Source: Cymbomonas tetramitiformis (lineage: Eukaryota > Chlorophyta > Pyramimonadophyceae > Pyramimonadales > Pyramimonadaceae). From it: a DNA stretch of 64,000 nt. Location of the stretch: positions 38,258 through 102,257 of the forward strand of contig LGRX02028782.1 of assembly GCA_001247695.2 (NCBI GenBank), read 5' to 3'. The notes beneath the pieces are model-generated. The model was not told the DNA's origin. It did no database searches and worked only from the letters and a program-made list of their open reading frames with translations. Below are positions 41,903 through 51,247 of the stretch, piece by piece; position 1 is the stretch's first letter; the number at the start of each line of letters is the position of its first letter. The translations under genes and the position numbers were made by a program.

Positions 41903-42550
41903 ATGTCCTTTTATTCACGCTTAACCCTTCGTGGGCATGCGCGCGCGATGTTCGGCATTGCGTCGCATCTGGTTGCGTCCCATGCGACCACCGCGGTTGC
42001 TCCTACAGAACCTCCGGTTTTTAAACCTGCATGCCCCATCCTACAGCCCGCCGACGCTGCCAAGCTCCTTGACGAAACCTTGTTCACCCTTGGCACCGCT
42101 GGCTCTCATGAATACCGGATCCCTTGGGGTCCGCTTAATCGCCACGATCTTGACTGGTCCTGGGAAACCATACCGCGATCGCCAGTTCCAAAACTACTCC
42201 CAACGACGTATCTTCCAGTTTCTCGCGTACAGGATTTTATTCGGGGCGAAGGAAACTATGGATCCCCTTCAAATCAACCTAATCCGGAACAGTTTAACAT
42301 TGTGCGCCAAAGAAACGACGCCAAGGAAAAGAAACGCATACCTCCCAAAACTGACCGCACTCTCGCTAAACCTCGTCCCGCGCATGATGGTTGGCCCTAC
42401 AAACTGCCCATCCACTTCCCAACGTACGGTGGGCACACGACCACGCCCATCATGGATAGTGTTGCCATCTGTCTGCGGCAGCTGGGGTTGCAAGTGGTGT
42501 GGCAGCGAGGCCGCCGCAAGCTGCTGAGACGTGGTCAGCTTCGTAGTTAA
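41903..42550 (+). CDS. Protein of unknown function, 3' end probably chimeric
   Basis: Starts MSFYSRLTLRGH. Balanced composition with Trp/Pro-rich segments (WDWSW-like DLDWSWETIP, HDGWPYKLPIHFP) makes coding likely as far as about 42450. Beyond that the frame runs into the QP-repeat region of the opposite strand and is probably junction sequence. No domain recognised. It follows the small + gene by 55 bases, suggesting one transcription unit. Confidence 0.4.
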   Translation: MSFYSRLTLRGHARAMFGIASHLVASHATTAVAPTEPPVFKPACPILQPADAAKLLDETLFTLGTAGSHEYRIPWGPLNRHDLDWSWETIPRSPVPKLLPTTYLPVSRVQDFIRGEGNYGSPSNQPNPEQFNIVRQRNDAKEKKRIPPKTDRTLAKPRPAHDGWPYKLPIHFPTYGGHTTTPIMDSVAICLRQLGLQVVWQRGRRKLLRRGQLRS

Positions 42551-45500
42551 ATTTTGTTGGTACAGGTCCTGCATGGGCTGCTGATTAGCCTTAGGCTGCT
42601 GTGACCGCAAGGTCATGGGTTGTTGCAGGGCTGTAGGAAGCTCACCATTCATTAAAGCTGCTGGCTCGTCATGAGACCAAGGTGCCGGCCGCATTCCTGC
42701 AGCACTCAATTGCTTATGCTGATCACCTTGCTCAGCCTCGACCGGCTGTGTTTCATCACATTGGACCAACATGGGTTGTTGGAACAGCACCGGCATGGGC
42801 TGCTCGTGGGGCAGCACCGGCGTGAGCTGCCCGTGCTGCAGCTCCGGCGTGGGCTGCTCGTGGGGCAGCTCCGGCGTGAGCTGCTCGTGGGGCAGCACCG
42901 GCGTGGACTGCTCGTGGGGCAGCACCGGCGTGGGCTGCTCGTGGGGCAGCACCGGCGTGGGCTGCTCGTGCGGCAGCACCGGCATGGGCTGCTCGTGAGG
43001 CAGCACCGGCGTGGGCTGACGGGAAGCACCTGCGTCGGCTGCTGGGTCAGCACCGGCGTGGGCCGCCGGCAGCACCGGCGTGGGCTGCTCGTGGGGCAGC
43101 ACCGGCGTGGGCCGCTCGTGCGGCAACACCATCGTGGGCTGCTCGTGAGGCAGCACCGGCGTGGGCTGCTCGTGAGGCAGCACCTGCGTGGGCTGCTGGG
43201 TCAGCTCCGAAGTGGGCTGCTGGGGCAGCACCGGCGTGGGCTGACGGGGCAGCTTCGGCGTGGGCTGCTCGTGGGCAGCACCGGCGTGGCTGCTCGTGCG
43301 GCAGCACCGGCGTGGCTGTCGTGCGGCAGCACCATCGTGGGCCGCTCGTGAGGCAGCATCGGCGTGGGCTGACGGGGCAGCAACTGCGTGGGCTGCTGGG
43401 TCAGCTCTGAAGTGGGCTGCGGGGGCAGCTCCGGCGTGGGCTGCTGGGACAGCACCGGTGTGGGCTGACGAGGCAGCTCCGGCGTGGGCTGCTGGGTCAG
43501 CACGGGCGTGGGCTGCTGAGGCAGCTCCGGCGTGGGCTGCTGGGTCAGCACCGGCGTGGGCTGAGAGACGGGGCAGCACCGGCGTGCGCTGCTGGGTCAG
43601 CACGGGCGTGGGCTGCTGAGGCAGCTCCGGCGTGGGCTGCTGGGTCAGCACCGGCGTGGGCTGACGGGGCAGCACTGCGTGGGCTGCTGGGTCAGCTCTG
43701 AAGTGGGCTGCGGGGGCAGCTCCGGCGTGGGCTGCTGGGACAGCACCGGTGTGGGCTGACGAGGCAGCTCCGGCGTGGGCTGCTGGGTCAGCACGGGCGT
43801 GGGCTGCTGAGGCAGCTCCGGCGTGGGCTGCTGGGTCAGCACCGGCGTGGGCTGAGAGACGGGGCAGCACCGGCGTGGGCTGCTGGGTCAGCTCTGTTGC
43901 AAGCGGCTGAGGCAGCGCGGCTGTAGAAGGATGCCCTTCGACCGTTGAGCCGCTGGGCACCGTGTCGGCTGCCCATTCTCTTCCCCCCTTAGGCAGCTCC
44001 GGCGTGGGCTGCTGGGTCAGCGTCGGCGTGAGATGTTGGGTCAGCTCCGGCGTGGGCTGCTCGTGGGGCAGCACCGGTGTGGGCTGACGGGGCTGCGCCG
44101 GCGTGGGCTGACGGGGCTGCGCCGGCGTGGGCTGCTGGGTCAGCACCGGTATGGGCCGCCGGGGCAGCACCGGCGTGAGCTGCTGGGTCAGCTCCGAAGT
44201 GGGCTGACGGGGCGGCACCGAAGTGGGCTGCTGGGTCAGCTCCGGCGTGAGCTGCTGGGTCAGCTCCGAAGTATGTAACTGGGTCAGCTTCGAAGTGGGC
44301 TGACAGGGCAGCATCGCCGTGGGCTGACGGGGCAGCACCGACGTGGACTGACGGGGCAGCTCCGGCGTGGGCTGCTGGGTCAGCTCCAGTGTGGGCTGCT
44401 GGGTCAGCACCGTTGTAAGCGGCTGAGGCGCACGGCTGTGGAAGGGTGCCCCTCGACCGTGGAGCCGCTGGACACCGTGTCGGCTGCCCATCCCCCCCCC
44501 CTTAGGCAGCTCCGGCGTGGGCTGCTGGGTCAGCTCCGGCGTGAGCTGTTGGGTCAGCTCTGGCGTGGGCTGCTCGTGGGGCAGCACCGGTGTGGGCTGA
44601 CGGGGCTGCGCCGGCGTGGGCTGCTGGGTCAGCACCGGTATGGGCTGACAGGGCAGCATCGCCGTAGGCTGACGGGGCAGCACCGACGTGGACTGACGGG
44701 GCAGCTCCGGCGTGGGCTGCTGGGTCAGCTCCAGCGTGGGCTGCTGGGTCAGCACCGTTGCAAGCGGCTGAGGCAGCGCGGCTGTAGAAGGATGCCCCTC
44801 GACCGTGGAGCCACTGGGCACCGTGGCGGCTGCCCATTTTCTTCCCCCCCTAGTGTGGCCTGTCTTGAGCGTTGCACTGGTTTCATGTTGCTGTTGTGCA
44901 TGCTCCTCTCGCACAAGCTGGCCAACACTATTATATGCTTGCTGCCGCTGCACGTTACATGCCCGTAACTTCTCCCGTTGCTGATGCTGATGACCCTTTT
45001 TCCGCCGCAGCCGATCCGCATCATATCTGCCGATGACGCACTGTTGATGCTGCCGCTGCCGCTGATGATGATGTTGCGTACCAAAAACATAATTACTAGC
45101 GCTCACGGTGGTATAAAAAATCGAATCACCAGCGCTCACGGCTGCACCGTCAGCAAGAATCGATGGAAATGGTGACGATGATTCAACATTGTCAATATAT
45201 GGCTGCCGATGCTGATGATATGACGACGTTGTATCCGGCAACATATTCATGTTATACGTATGCATGTCCATGCAGCCGCCAGGTACCGTGCCGGACTGTG
45301 GAGGCTGCGCCTCGGCCGTGCGGCCTCTGGGCACCATGCCGGGCTGCGGAGACTGAGCCTCGGCCGTGCAGTCGCTGGGCATTGTGCCGGGCTGCGGAGG
45401 CTGTGCATCGGCCGTGCAGCCGCTGGGCACCGTATCGGGCTGCGGAGGCTGAGCCTCGGACGTGCAGTCGCTGGGCACCGTGCCGGGATGCGGAGGCTGT

Positions 45501-45859
45501 GCGTCGGCCGTGCAGATCGTACGTGTATATGATAAAGACTCCATAGGCGTACACGCTGAAGACGATGATAGCCGATGATAGCCGATGATCCCTGCCGACG
45601 ACATACCGCCGATGCAGACACTGCGATTCCCAAGCAGTGTATCATCGGAAACAGATGGCAACAACAACGCATGCTTGGCCGTTGGCAATGATTCATTACT
45701 GCCGACGATGATCCGCCGACGCTGCCGCCGACGCCGCTGTCGCTGCCGATGGTGACGATGTGTATAACCAGCAGAATTTTCAGCACTCGCAGTTGTACCA
45801 TCAGAAAGCGGTGATGGCGATGGTGATGAATTATATGCATATGACCACATCGGAGCCAC
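42269..45859 (-). CDS. Gln/Pro/Thr-rich repeat protein
   Basis: A 1,196-residue frame. The N-terminal part has a His/Gln/Arg region and five 16-residue repeats (CTADAQPPQPGTVPSD type, 48-bp units at 45290-45530). From about 44790 down to 42770 it is built of 24-27-bp units encoding QQPTPELP or EQPTPVLPH. The last part (below 42450) is antisense to the + strand gene. It is in the same phase as 45929-46717, separated by a TGA. Probably an expanded Gag-like region of a dead or non-autonomous element. Confidence 0.4.
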   Translation of the reverse strand: MAPMWSYAYNSSPSPSPLSDGTTASAENSAGYTHRHHRQRQRRRRQRRRIIVGSNESLPTAKHALLLPSVSDDTLLGNRSVCIGGMSSAGIIGYHRLSSSSACTPMESLSYTRTICTADAQPPHPGTVPSDCTSEAQPPQPDTVPSGCTADAQPPQPGTMPSDCTAEAQSPQPGMVPRGRTAEAQPPQSGTVPGGCMDMHTYNMNMLPDTTSSYHQHRQPYIDNVESSSPFPSILADGAAVSAGDSIFYTTVSASNYVFGTQHHHQRQRQHQQCVIGRYDADRLRRKKGHQHQQREKLRACNVQRQQAYNSVGQLVREEHAQQQHETSATLKTGHTRGGRKWAAATVPSGSTVEGHPSTAALPQPLATVLTQQPTLELTQQPTPELPRQSTSVLPRQPTAMLPCQPIPVLTQQPTPAQPRQPTPVLPHEQPTPELTQQLTPELTQQPTPELPKGGGMGSRHGVQRLHGRGAPFHSRAPQPLTTVLTQQPTLELTQQPTPELPRQSTSVLPRQPTAMLPCQPTSKLTQLHTSELTQQLTPELTQQPTSVPPRQPTSELTQQLTPVLPRRPIPVLTQQPTPAQPRQPTPAQPRQPTPVLPHEQPTPELTQHLTPTLTQQPTPELPKGGREWAADTVPSGSTVEGHPSTAALPQPLATELTQQPTPVLPRLSAHAGADPAAHAGAASAAHARADPAAHAGAASSAHTGAVPAAHAGAAPAAHFRADPAAHAVLPRQPTPVLTQQPTPELPQQPTPVLTQQRTPVLPRLSAHAGADPAAHAGAASAAHARADPAAHAGAASSAHTGAVPAAHAGAAPAAHFRADPAAHAVAAPSAHADAASRAAHDGAAARQPRRCCRTSSHAGAAHEQPTPKLPRQPTPVLPQQPTSELTQQPTQVLPHEQPTPVLPHEQPTMVLPHERPTPVLPHEQPTPVLPAAHAGADPAADAGASRQPTPVLPHEQPMPVLPHEQPTPVLPHEQPTPVLPHEQSTPVLPHEQLTPELPHEQPTPELQHGQLTPVLPHEQPMPVLFQQPMLVQCDETQPVEAEQGDQHKQLSAAGMRPAPWSHDEPAALMNGELPTALQQPMTLRSQQPKANQQPMQDLYQQNLTTKLTTSQQLAAASLPHHLQPQLPQTDGNTIHDGRGRVPTVRWEVDGQFVGPTIMRGTRFSESAVSFGRYAFLFLGVVSLAHNVKLFRIRLI
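42770..44790. repeat. 24-27-bp minisatellite array (about 2 kb)
   Basis: Cores GGCGTGGGCTGCTGGGTCAGC and GGCGTGGGCTGCTCGTGGGGC alternate in higher-order blocks. For example, a block of about 260 bp is repeated near 43360 and 43660, and another near 44000 and 44500. Confidence 0.9.
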
Positions 45860-45928
45860 CGGACAACCATATGCTGACGGCAGAATCTGTATTGCGGATG
45901 ATTCAGGATTGCCTGGATGACATGGGTT

Positions 45929-46717
45929 TCAACACGACTGCCCGGAATCGTGGACACTCTCTTCACCGATCTGGACTCGTGTGTCCGCTGCATGCGTGTG
46001 GACACGCACACTCTCCTCCTTATCCCGAACACATGCGCCCGCAGCAAGTGTGTGTGTACACTCACGATTGTGCACATCCTCCTCGACCGGAACAAATGCA
46101 CCCGCAACAAGCGTGTGCGTATACGCATGATCATATACATTCTTCTCAGCCGGAACAAATGCACCCACAACAAGTGTGTGTGTATAAGCATGATTGTGCG
46201 CATTCTTCTCAGCCGGAACAAATGCACCCGCAGCAAGTGTGTGTGTATACGCATAGTTGTGCGTATCCTTCTCAGCCGGAACAACTGCACCCGCAGCAAG
46301 TGTGTGCGTATACACATCATCGTGTGTATTCACCCTGATCGGAACACACGCGTCCTCAGCGAGCGTGTGTATGTTTTCCTCAGCCGAAACCCTTTTATGC
46401 GTTGGCGTGTGTGCCACAGCCGGTATACGACCATCTACAGTGATCGTGTGCATAGGGACGTGCATATTCCCCCCAGCCGACATCCGCACATCCGCGGTGC
46501 ACACCAACGTGTGTATAAGGGCAGGCGCATCCCACTTAGCCGGTGTATGCACATCCGTGGTGTGCGCTGATGTGTATGCAAGGGTAGACGCATCCCCCTC
46601 AGCCGGTGTATGCACATCCGCGGTGTGCGCTGATGTGTGTGCAAGGGTAGACGCATCCCCCTCAGCCGGTGTATGCACATCCGTGGTGTGCGCCGATGTG
46701 TGTGCAAGGGTAGACAC
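45929..46717 (-). CDS. Thr/His/Ala-rich 21-residue-repeat region
   Basis: Two arrays of 63-bp units: THTLAAGAFVPAEK-type (about five, 45990-46330) and AHTSAHTADVHTPAEGDAST-type (about four, 46480-46720). The open frame extends the Gag-like protein of 46435-47754 in a neighbouring phase. No enzymatic motif. Confidence 0.4.
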   Translation of the reverse strand: MSTLAHTSAHTTDVHTPAEGDASTLAHTSAHTADVHTPAEGDASTLAYTSAHTTDVHTPAKWDAPALIHTLVCTADVRMSAGGNMHVPMHTITVDGRIPAVAHTPTHKRVSAEENIHTLAEDACVPIRVNTHDDVYTHTLAAGAVVPAEKDTHNYAYTHTLAAGAFVPAEKNAHNHAYTHTLVVGAFVPAEKNVYDHAYTHTLVAGAFVPVEEDVHNRECTHTLAAGACVRDKEESVRVHTHAADTRVQIGEESVHDSGQSC

Positions 46718-47754
46718 ATCCGGAACCCGAGTAACCGCATCAACCGTGTGGATTTGTGTGTGTGAGGGTGTTCATTCCCTTCATTAACCCGCTCATACAC
46801 CCCTGTGTATACCGGCGCTGCTGATTTAGAGCGGCACCTAGCAAGCTCTTTCCTCCGCGCCCGTCGCCGCTGGATATATTCTGACCCACAACTACCGAAT
46901 GATATCTCGTTGTGGTCAGCGTCGCCCACCCTGATGTCGGCTCCCTCTCGTGCTGCGTCCGCCGAACTTCCCGGATCCGGATGAGATTGGGCTACGGAGC
47001 CCCGCAGAGCATTCGAACCCGTCGCCGGCCGTCGATGATGTTGCTGATCGACATTTGCAGCACCCTGTGATGTATATACATTGGTACCACCATGTGTATA
47101 CGGCGTATACATATTCATGTATGATCCATCCACATCATTGCATGATGGCGCAGCCATCCGCACCGTGGCTGCCGATAATCCAGCGTGCGTCGTTGATGCC
47201 GGATATGCTCCATATGCCGACGATATCATTGGGGCCCCCATACACTGCGTTGACGATATCGGAGAATATCCCGGACATATCACCGGCGACGGTTCCCCCT
47301 CCCGCGGACATGTTTCCCAAGATACACCAACCACTGATGAAGACGGTAACCCTGTAAAATTCGTTGGTGATGTCGAAGGATATCCCGGATAATGCACCGG
47401 TGATGGCAGCTCCACTTGTGAATATATAGTCGATGGAGCTATCGGCACAGAATATGTCGGCGGCAGTACTGATATAGCCGCCGGTTTGTGCAGGATATGA
47501 TTAGCTCGCATATACGGGTGAATGCTCGCCGCCGATGAATACATAGGTGCGTTCGCTGCTGATGATGAATGTATATATGGTGATGGCATCATCGGAGCGG
47601 AATGAGCTTGTAGATGGGCGTATACTTGCGTTGCTGCAAATGACCTCGGAGCACATGCAATACTAGGTGCGTGCCCAACCGGATGAGTATACGTATATGG
47701 ATCCGTCGGTACAGCACCGGACACAACCAGGTTCACACCGGGACGCTGCATCAT
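46435..47754 (-). CDS. Pro/Ser/Tyr-rich Gag-like protein
   Basis: Homologous by position and content to 28047-29694: AGLSAATVRMAA is shared with AGLSAATVPMAA there, and both carry a basic patch (RRRARRKELARCR) before a repeat region. After about residue 320 the frame becomes the 63-bp repeat read in the wrong phase; the phase of 45929-46717 is the better continuation. Confidence 0.5.
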   Translation of the reverse strand: MMQRPGVNLVVSGAVPTDPYTYTHPVGHAPSIACAPRSFAATQVYAHLQAHSAPMMPSPYIHSSSAANAPMYSSAASIHPYMRANHILHKPAAISVLPPTYSVPIAPSTIYSQVELPSPVHYPGYPSTSPTNFTGLPSSSVVGVSWETCPREGEPSPVICPGYSPISSTQCMGAPMISSAYGAYPASTTHAGLSAATVRMAAPSCNDVDGSYMNMYTPYTHGGTNVYTSQGAANVDQQHHRRPATGSNALRGSVAQSHPDPGSSADAAREGADIRVGDADHNEISFGSCGSEYIQRRRARRKELARCRSKSAAPVYTGVYERVNEGNEHPHTHKSTRLMRLLGFRMCLPLHTHRRTPRMCIHRLRGMRLPLHTHQRTPRMCIHRLRGMRLPLHTHQRTPRMCIHRLSGMRLPLYTRWCAPRMCGCRLGGICTSLCTRSL

Positions 47755-48299
47755 GCCTTCCGAGGCCGAAGATCCGATACCATAGGGAAAATGCCTATTG
47801 GTGTATTCTGCAAAGTGCGGGTTCGCATGATCAAAAGCACACCGAGGTCGGACTATATCGTTGGGTCGTATGCGTGTGTGTACGGATAACGAATATTGCT
47901 GATATTGCTGATATTGCTGATGCCTAGATCCGCATTATACACGTACCAATGCGCACATATTTTGTAGACGCTGCCGACGAGTATAGTTGTTTATAAATAT
48001 CTGATAGCCGATCACCGTCGTCGTCTCCCCCCCAGATCTTCGTATAAAGCAACATAAGGATCACCGCAGCATACTAACATGCAACGGAAAACGACGCATC
48101 GCAATCATCGGACGAGGAATCGCCGATGCACACCGTACGACCACACGACAACGTAATAACGCCACAGTACACACATAATTAAAACCCATAGTACGTACAG
48201 AGAAAATTTCGCCAGGGCTCCGCAACACGATTTTGAACCGATACGTACGAACATCGCAGAGTGAAGAATTCGTCGAAAGAACACCCGTCCGCGTCATGA

Positions 48300-48482
48300 T
48301 CACCAGTGAGAGTCTAAGTATTCGTCGTCGCTGCCGTCGTCATCCGATTCACTCTCCGAAGGCGCATTATCCGCAAAGGGAAACCAAAACTGCCCGTCGC
48401 CCGGATAGTTCTCTAAATTAGCGATAAGTGACGAATATATCAAGGGCTTGAATTCCCACAGATCGCGCACCGGTATAGCCAT
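48300..48482 (-). CDS. Acidic leader microprotein, second copy
   Basis: 60 residues from ATG at 48480-48482. Shares its first 54 residues with the copy at 27351-27515 except for about four changes, and has a six-residue extension (YLDSHW). Mostly synonymous differences argue for a functional peptide. It sits at the 5' end of the inverted element, followed by one unit of the leader repeat. Confidence 0.65.
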   Translation of the reverse strand: MAIPVRDLWEFKPLIYSSLIANLENYPGDGQFWFPFADNAPSESESDDDGSDDEYLDSHW

Positions 48483-48542
48483 GCCGCTGATAATGACGCA
48501 AGCAGAGCATACACACACACACACAAAAGGATGACGAATCAC

Positions 48543-49265
48543 CGCCGCGGCACACCGGAATCGTCGTTGCCGTGCAAGTTAACAGGCCGCCGTTACACGC
48601 GCGCCATGGACGACGATGATTGCCGATGAATTAATTTACACCCGCCCGCCGCTGATCGCTCATTCAAATTGCACATTGCTGAATCACACCGATTCAGATA
48701 CCGACTTGAACAAAGCTATGCACAAAACCGCTAAGGTCCGCGAAACGTTGCCACACTGATGCCAATTGCACTGGGGTGCAAGGCATAGCTATTGAGTGAC
48801 TGTCGGGTTAGAGCTGTCGCAAAATTAGGTGCACCAAAATGCATAATGGACCTTAATGGACGATTTTTCGTGTTTTATTTGTGTTCGCACATTTTAGCAA
48901 CATTACGGATGCAAAAAAAGAACCGAACTTGAAATTTTTTATTTCCCCGCTTGAAACTGCTAAAAAATCTGTGTTTTAGGTATGTTAGGAACGTGTTAAC
49001 GCTAGACGCGGCATGTGTGCATGCAAGAATATGGTAATAACATTTTTCCGTGGTTTTTATTTGTTTTTTCTTTTCAGGTTAGGAAGTATGGTGTTCCAAA
49101 ATTGGCATGCCAGGAAGGTCAGGCGCACACCGCACATAGCATCCAAGGGAGAGATGTATCACTGTGGATTGCATAGCTAGCATATCCACGGTGAATACTA
49201 GAAAGTAATCAACATAATAGAATACAAATGAACCATAAAAAACTGAAAAACAAGGGTCCTTTCTC
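48543..49265. other. AT-rich spacer, no gene
   Basis: About 720 bases between the inverted element and the 3' end of the methyltransferase retroelement. No reading frame or repeat of note. It probably holds the 3' untranslated region of the latter and perhaps an LTR remnant. I compared it by eye with 62590-62890 and found no match. Confidence 0.4.
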
Positions 49266-51247
49266 CTACCGAGGGTGCCGGGTCATGTACTCCTGGAGGG
49301 ACATGAACTGCCCTCCAGGCCTCTGCCGGCTTGCCTGACACTGTGCACTCAGAAATTGCATCTCTTGCATGGAAAGCATGACCCCTTGAGGCTCCGGAAA
49401 GCCGCCGCCCATGCCATACCCTCCAGGGTAGGTGGGCAGCACGCCGGTCGGCGGCATGTACCCAGGTGCGCCTGCCTGCTGGGCCATGAACCCAGGTGCG
49501 CCTGCCTGCTGGGGCATGAACCCTGGGAAAATTCCAAGGTTCCCCCCATAGAAGTTCGCCATGGGGGGGGCAGCATATGTGGAGGCTCCAAGCCCTCGGC
49601 CTTTTCGGCCTTCCACAGTCTCCTCTTCGTTGGTGCCTTGCCCCCCTTCCCCCTCCTTGCATGCTTTTAGCTCTGCTGAGAGCTTGGCAACCTCAAGCTC
49701 GGCCTTGAGGATCTGCTTCTGCACTTGTAGTGCAGACAACCTTGCCTCCTCCTGGTTGGTCGCAGACGCCTCCCGCACGGGTTGCGCTGAGCGCAATTCC
49801 TGAGGGTCCTGGTGGACCGGCGGCTGCTGCTGCAGCCCCTGGAATCCTGGCTGCTGCTGCTGGTGCTGGTGCTGGTGCTGCTGCTGGTGTGGTGCTGGTG
49901 TCGCTGTTGCTGCTGCTGCTGCTGCTGCTGTTGTTCTTGGTGGTGGTGGTGGTGGTGCTGCTGCTGCTGCGTCTGCTGCTGTGGCTGCTGCTGCGGCGGC
50001 GGCTGCATTTGCGGTGCCTGCTGTTCTTGTTGTTGCTGCCGCGGCTGTTGCAAATGTTGCGATGGTTGCTGCTGCACGTGCTGCTGTCGCTGCTGGGGCT
50101 CCTCCTGTAAGTGGCTGCTCGCCAGAGCCGATATCGGCGTCGTCCCACCTGTCACGAACTGCCCCAGTTGTTCCAGACCAGCCGCCGCTGAAATGGTTTG
50201 CGACCCCTGCAGGGGGGTTGGCTGCAAATCAGCGAACAGCGCCTGAGGCACAGGGGACCCTGAGGTTCCCCCACTGGAGAAGGCCTGCAGCTCATCGAAC
50301 TCCATCTCCATCTCCTCATCGCGTTCTTCGTCCATGTCCGCGGCCGTCTCCTTCCCACCCCGCACAGCCACAAGGTCACTTCGGCGTTGCTTGGGGATGC
50401 GTGCTGGTGGAGAAGAAGCCTGTGCTGGTACAGAAGAAGCCTTCCTCTTCATCGGCCCCCCGCTCTTCCCCTTGCCCTCCTTCCCACCTCTCGACGATTC
50501 CACGGCCTTCGCCTTCTCACTCACAGCAGCCCCCCTCCCACCGCTGCCTTTCGCAGCCCGCCCGCTTGGGGCAGCAACAGCAGCACGTGCATTCCCTCTT
50601 CGAGGGCCACGAGCGGTGGGAGTGGTGGAAGGGGCGGGGAGGGTTAGGGCGGTTGGGGCGGTTGCGGCGGGGGCAACTGGATGGCCGAAGTAGAACGGCT
50701 TGAGCTCCCCCACATGGCTGTCTGGCAAACATGGCTTGGTAACCGCGGAGTAATACCTCAGCATCCCGATCGTCCCCGCCTGCAGCGCCACCTGGAAGGC
50801 GTCGACTGCCTCGCTCAGCCAGCCGGTCAGCTGCCCTCGCCTTTCGTATTCGGCAGTTCTGGCGCTGGTGAACATCCTGGGCTTGTTGTTCAACTTTGTC
50901 AGGTGGAACAAAGTCACCCTGCGCGGCCCCGTCTGCTCCGTCGACACGTCCCCCACTATGGGCCACGGCCCATATACCCACATCACCATGCCGACCTTGT
51001 TAGAGGTTGGCCTGTGGATGAACCCCCCAATCCATAAGAGGGCAGGGTGTTTCTCATGGACCATGAGCCGCCCAAACCCCTGTTCGTACCGAAAGACGTG
51101 ACGGAGGCTCAGGTTGTCTTTCTCGCTACAACCAAACACCGCGCAGTTGTTCGGTAACAGGTGCTCCAGCTTCGCCTCCTCCCACAGGGTCTTGATGCTG
51201 TACTGCGGGGGGGGCGCCTGGTAGAAGCTGGGAGGAGTCCACGCCAC
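49266..51247 (-). CDS. Continuation of oxygenase ORF with polyGln, unknown function
   Basis: Joined to the oxygenase frame by an indel in a run of seven A (51251-51257). Residues 1-190 look globular (LWEEAKLEHLLPNNCAVFG, MVMWVYGPWPIVGD, TEYERRG-like TAEYERRGQLTG). A basic Ser/Pro/Lys region with a likely nuclear signal (KRKASS) follows, then an acidic stretch and a long Gln/His/Ser run from CAG repeats (49850-50100). A second frameshift near 49790 leads to the C-terminal coiled-coil and Met/Gly/Pro-rich tail (frame 49796-49266, ending HPR). No catalytic motif recognised. Confidence 0.5.
49850..50110 (-). repeat. CAG/CTG triplet repeats coding polyGln
   Basis: Interrupted CTG/CAG runs with one poly-His segment. 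The repeat region coincides with a change of reading phase, a common site of slippage. Confidence 0.9.

Larger units (their letters stand above)
39426..48482 (-). mobile_element. Non-autonomous relative of the Ty3 element, inverted, minisatellite-rich
   Basis: Reading leftward: leader microprotein (48482-48300), Pro-rich Gag-like ORF with the same basic patch as the first element, several repeat-built frames, and an integrase fragment (about 40215-40009). No RT, protease or methyltransferase is present. It lies head-to-head in inverse orientation with 27351-39420. A + strand unit with two unknown genes (41539-42450) interrupts it. Confidence 0.6.

Noticed and set aside
49730..50250. + strand Leu/Cys/Trp/Val-rich frames over the CTG repeats
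   Set aside because: They are the complement and other phases of the CAG repeat in the minus-strand polyGln region.
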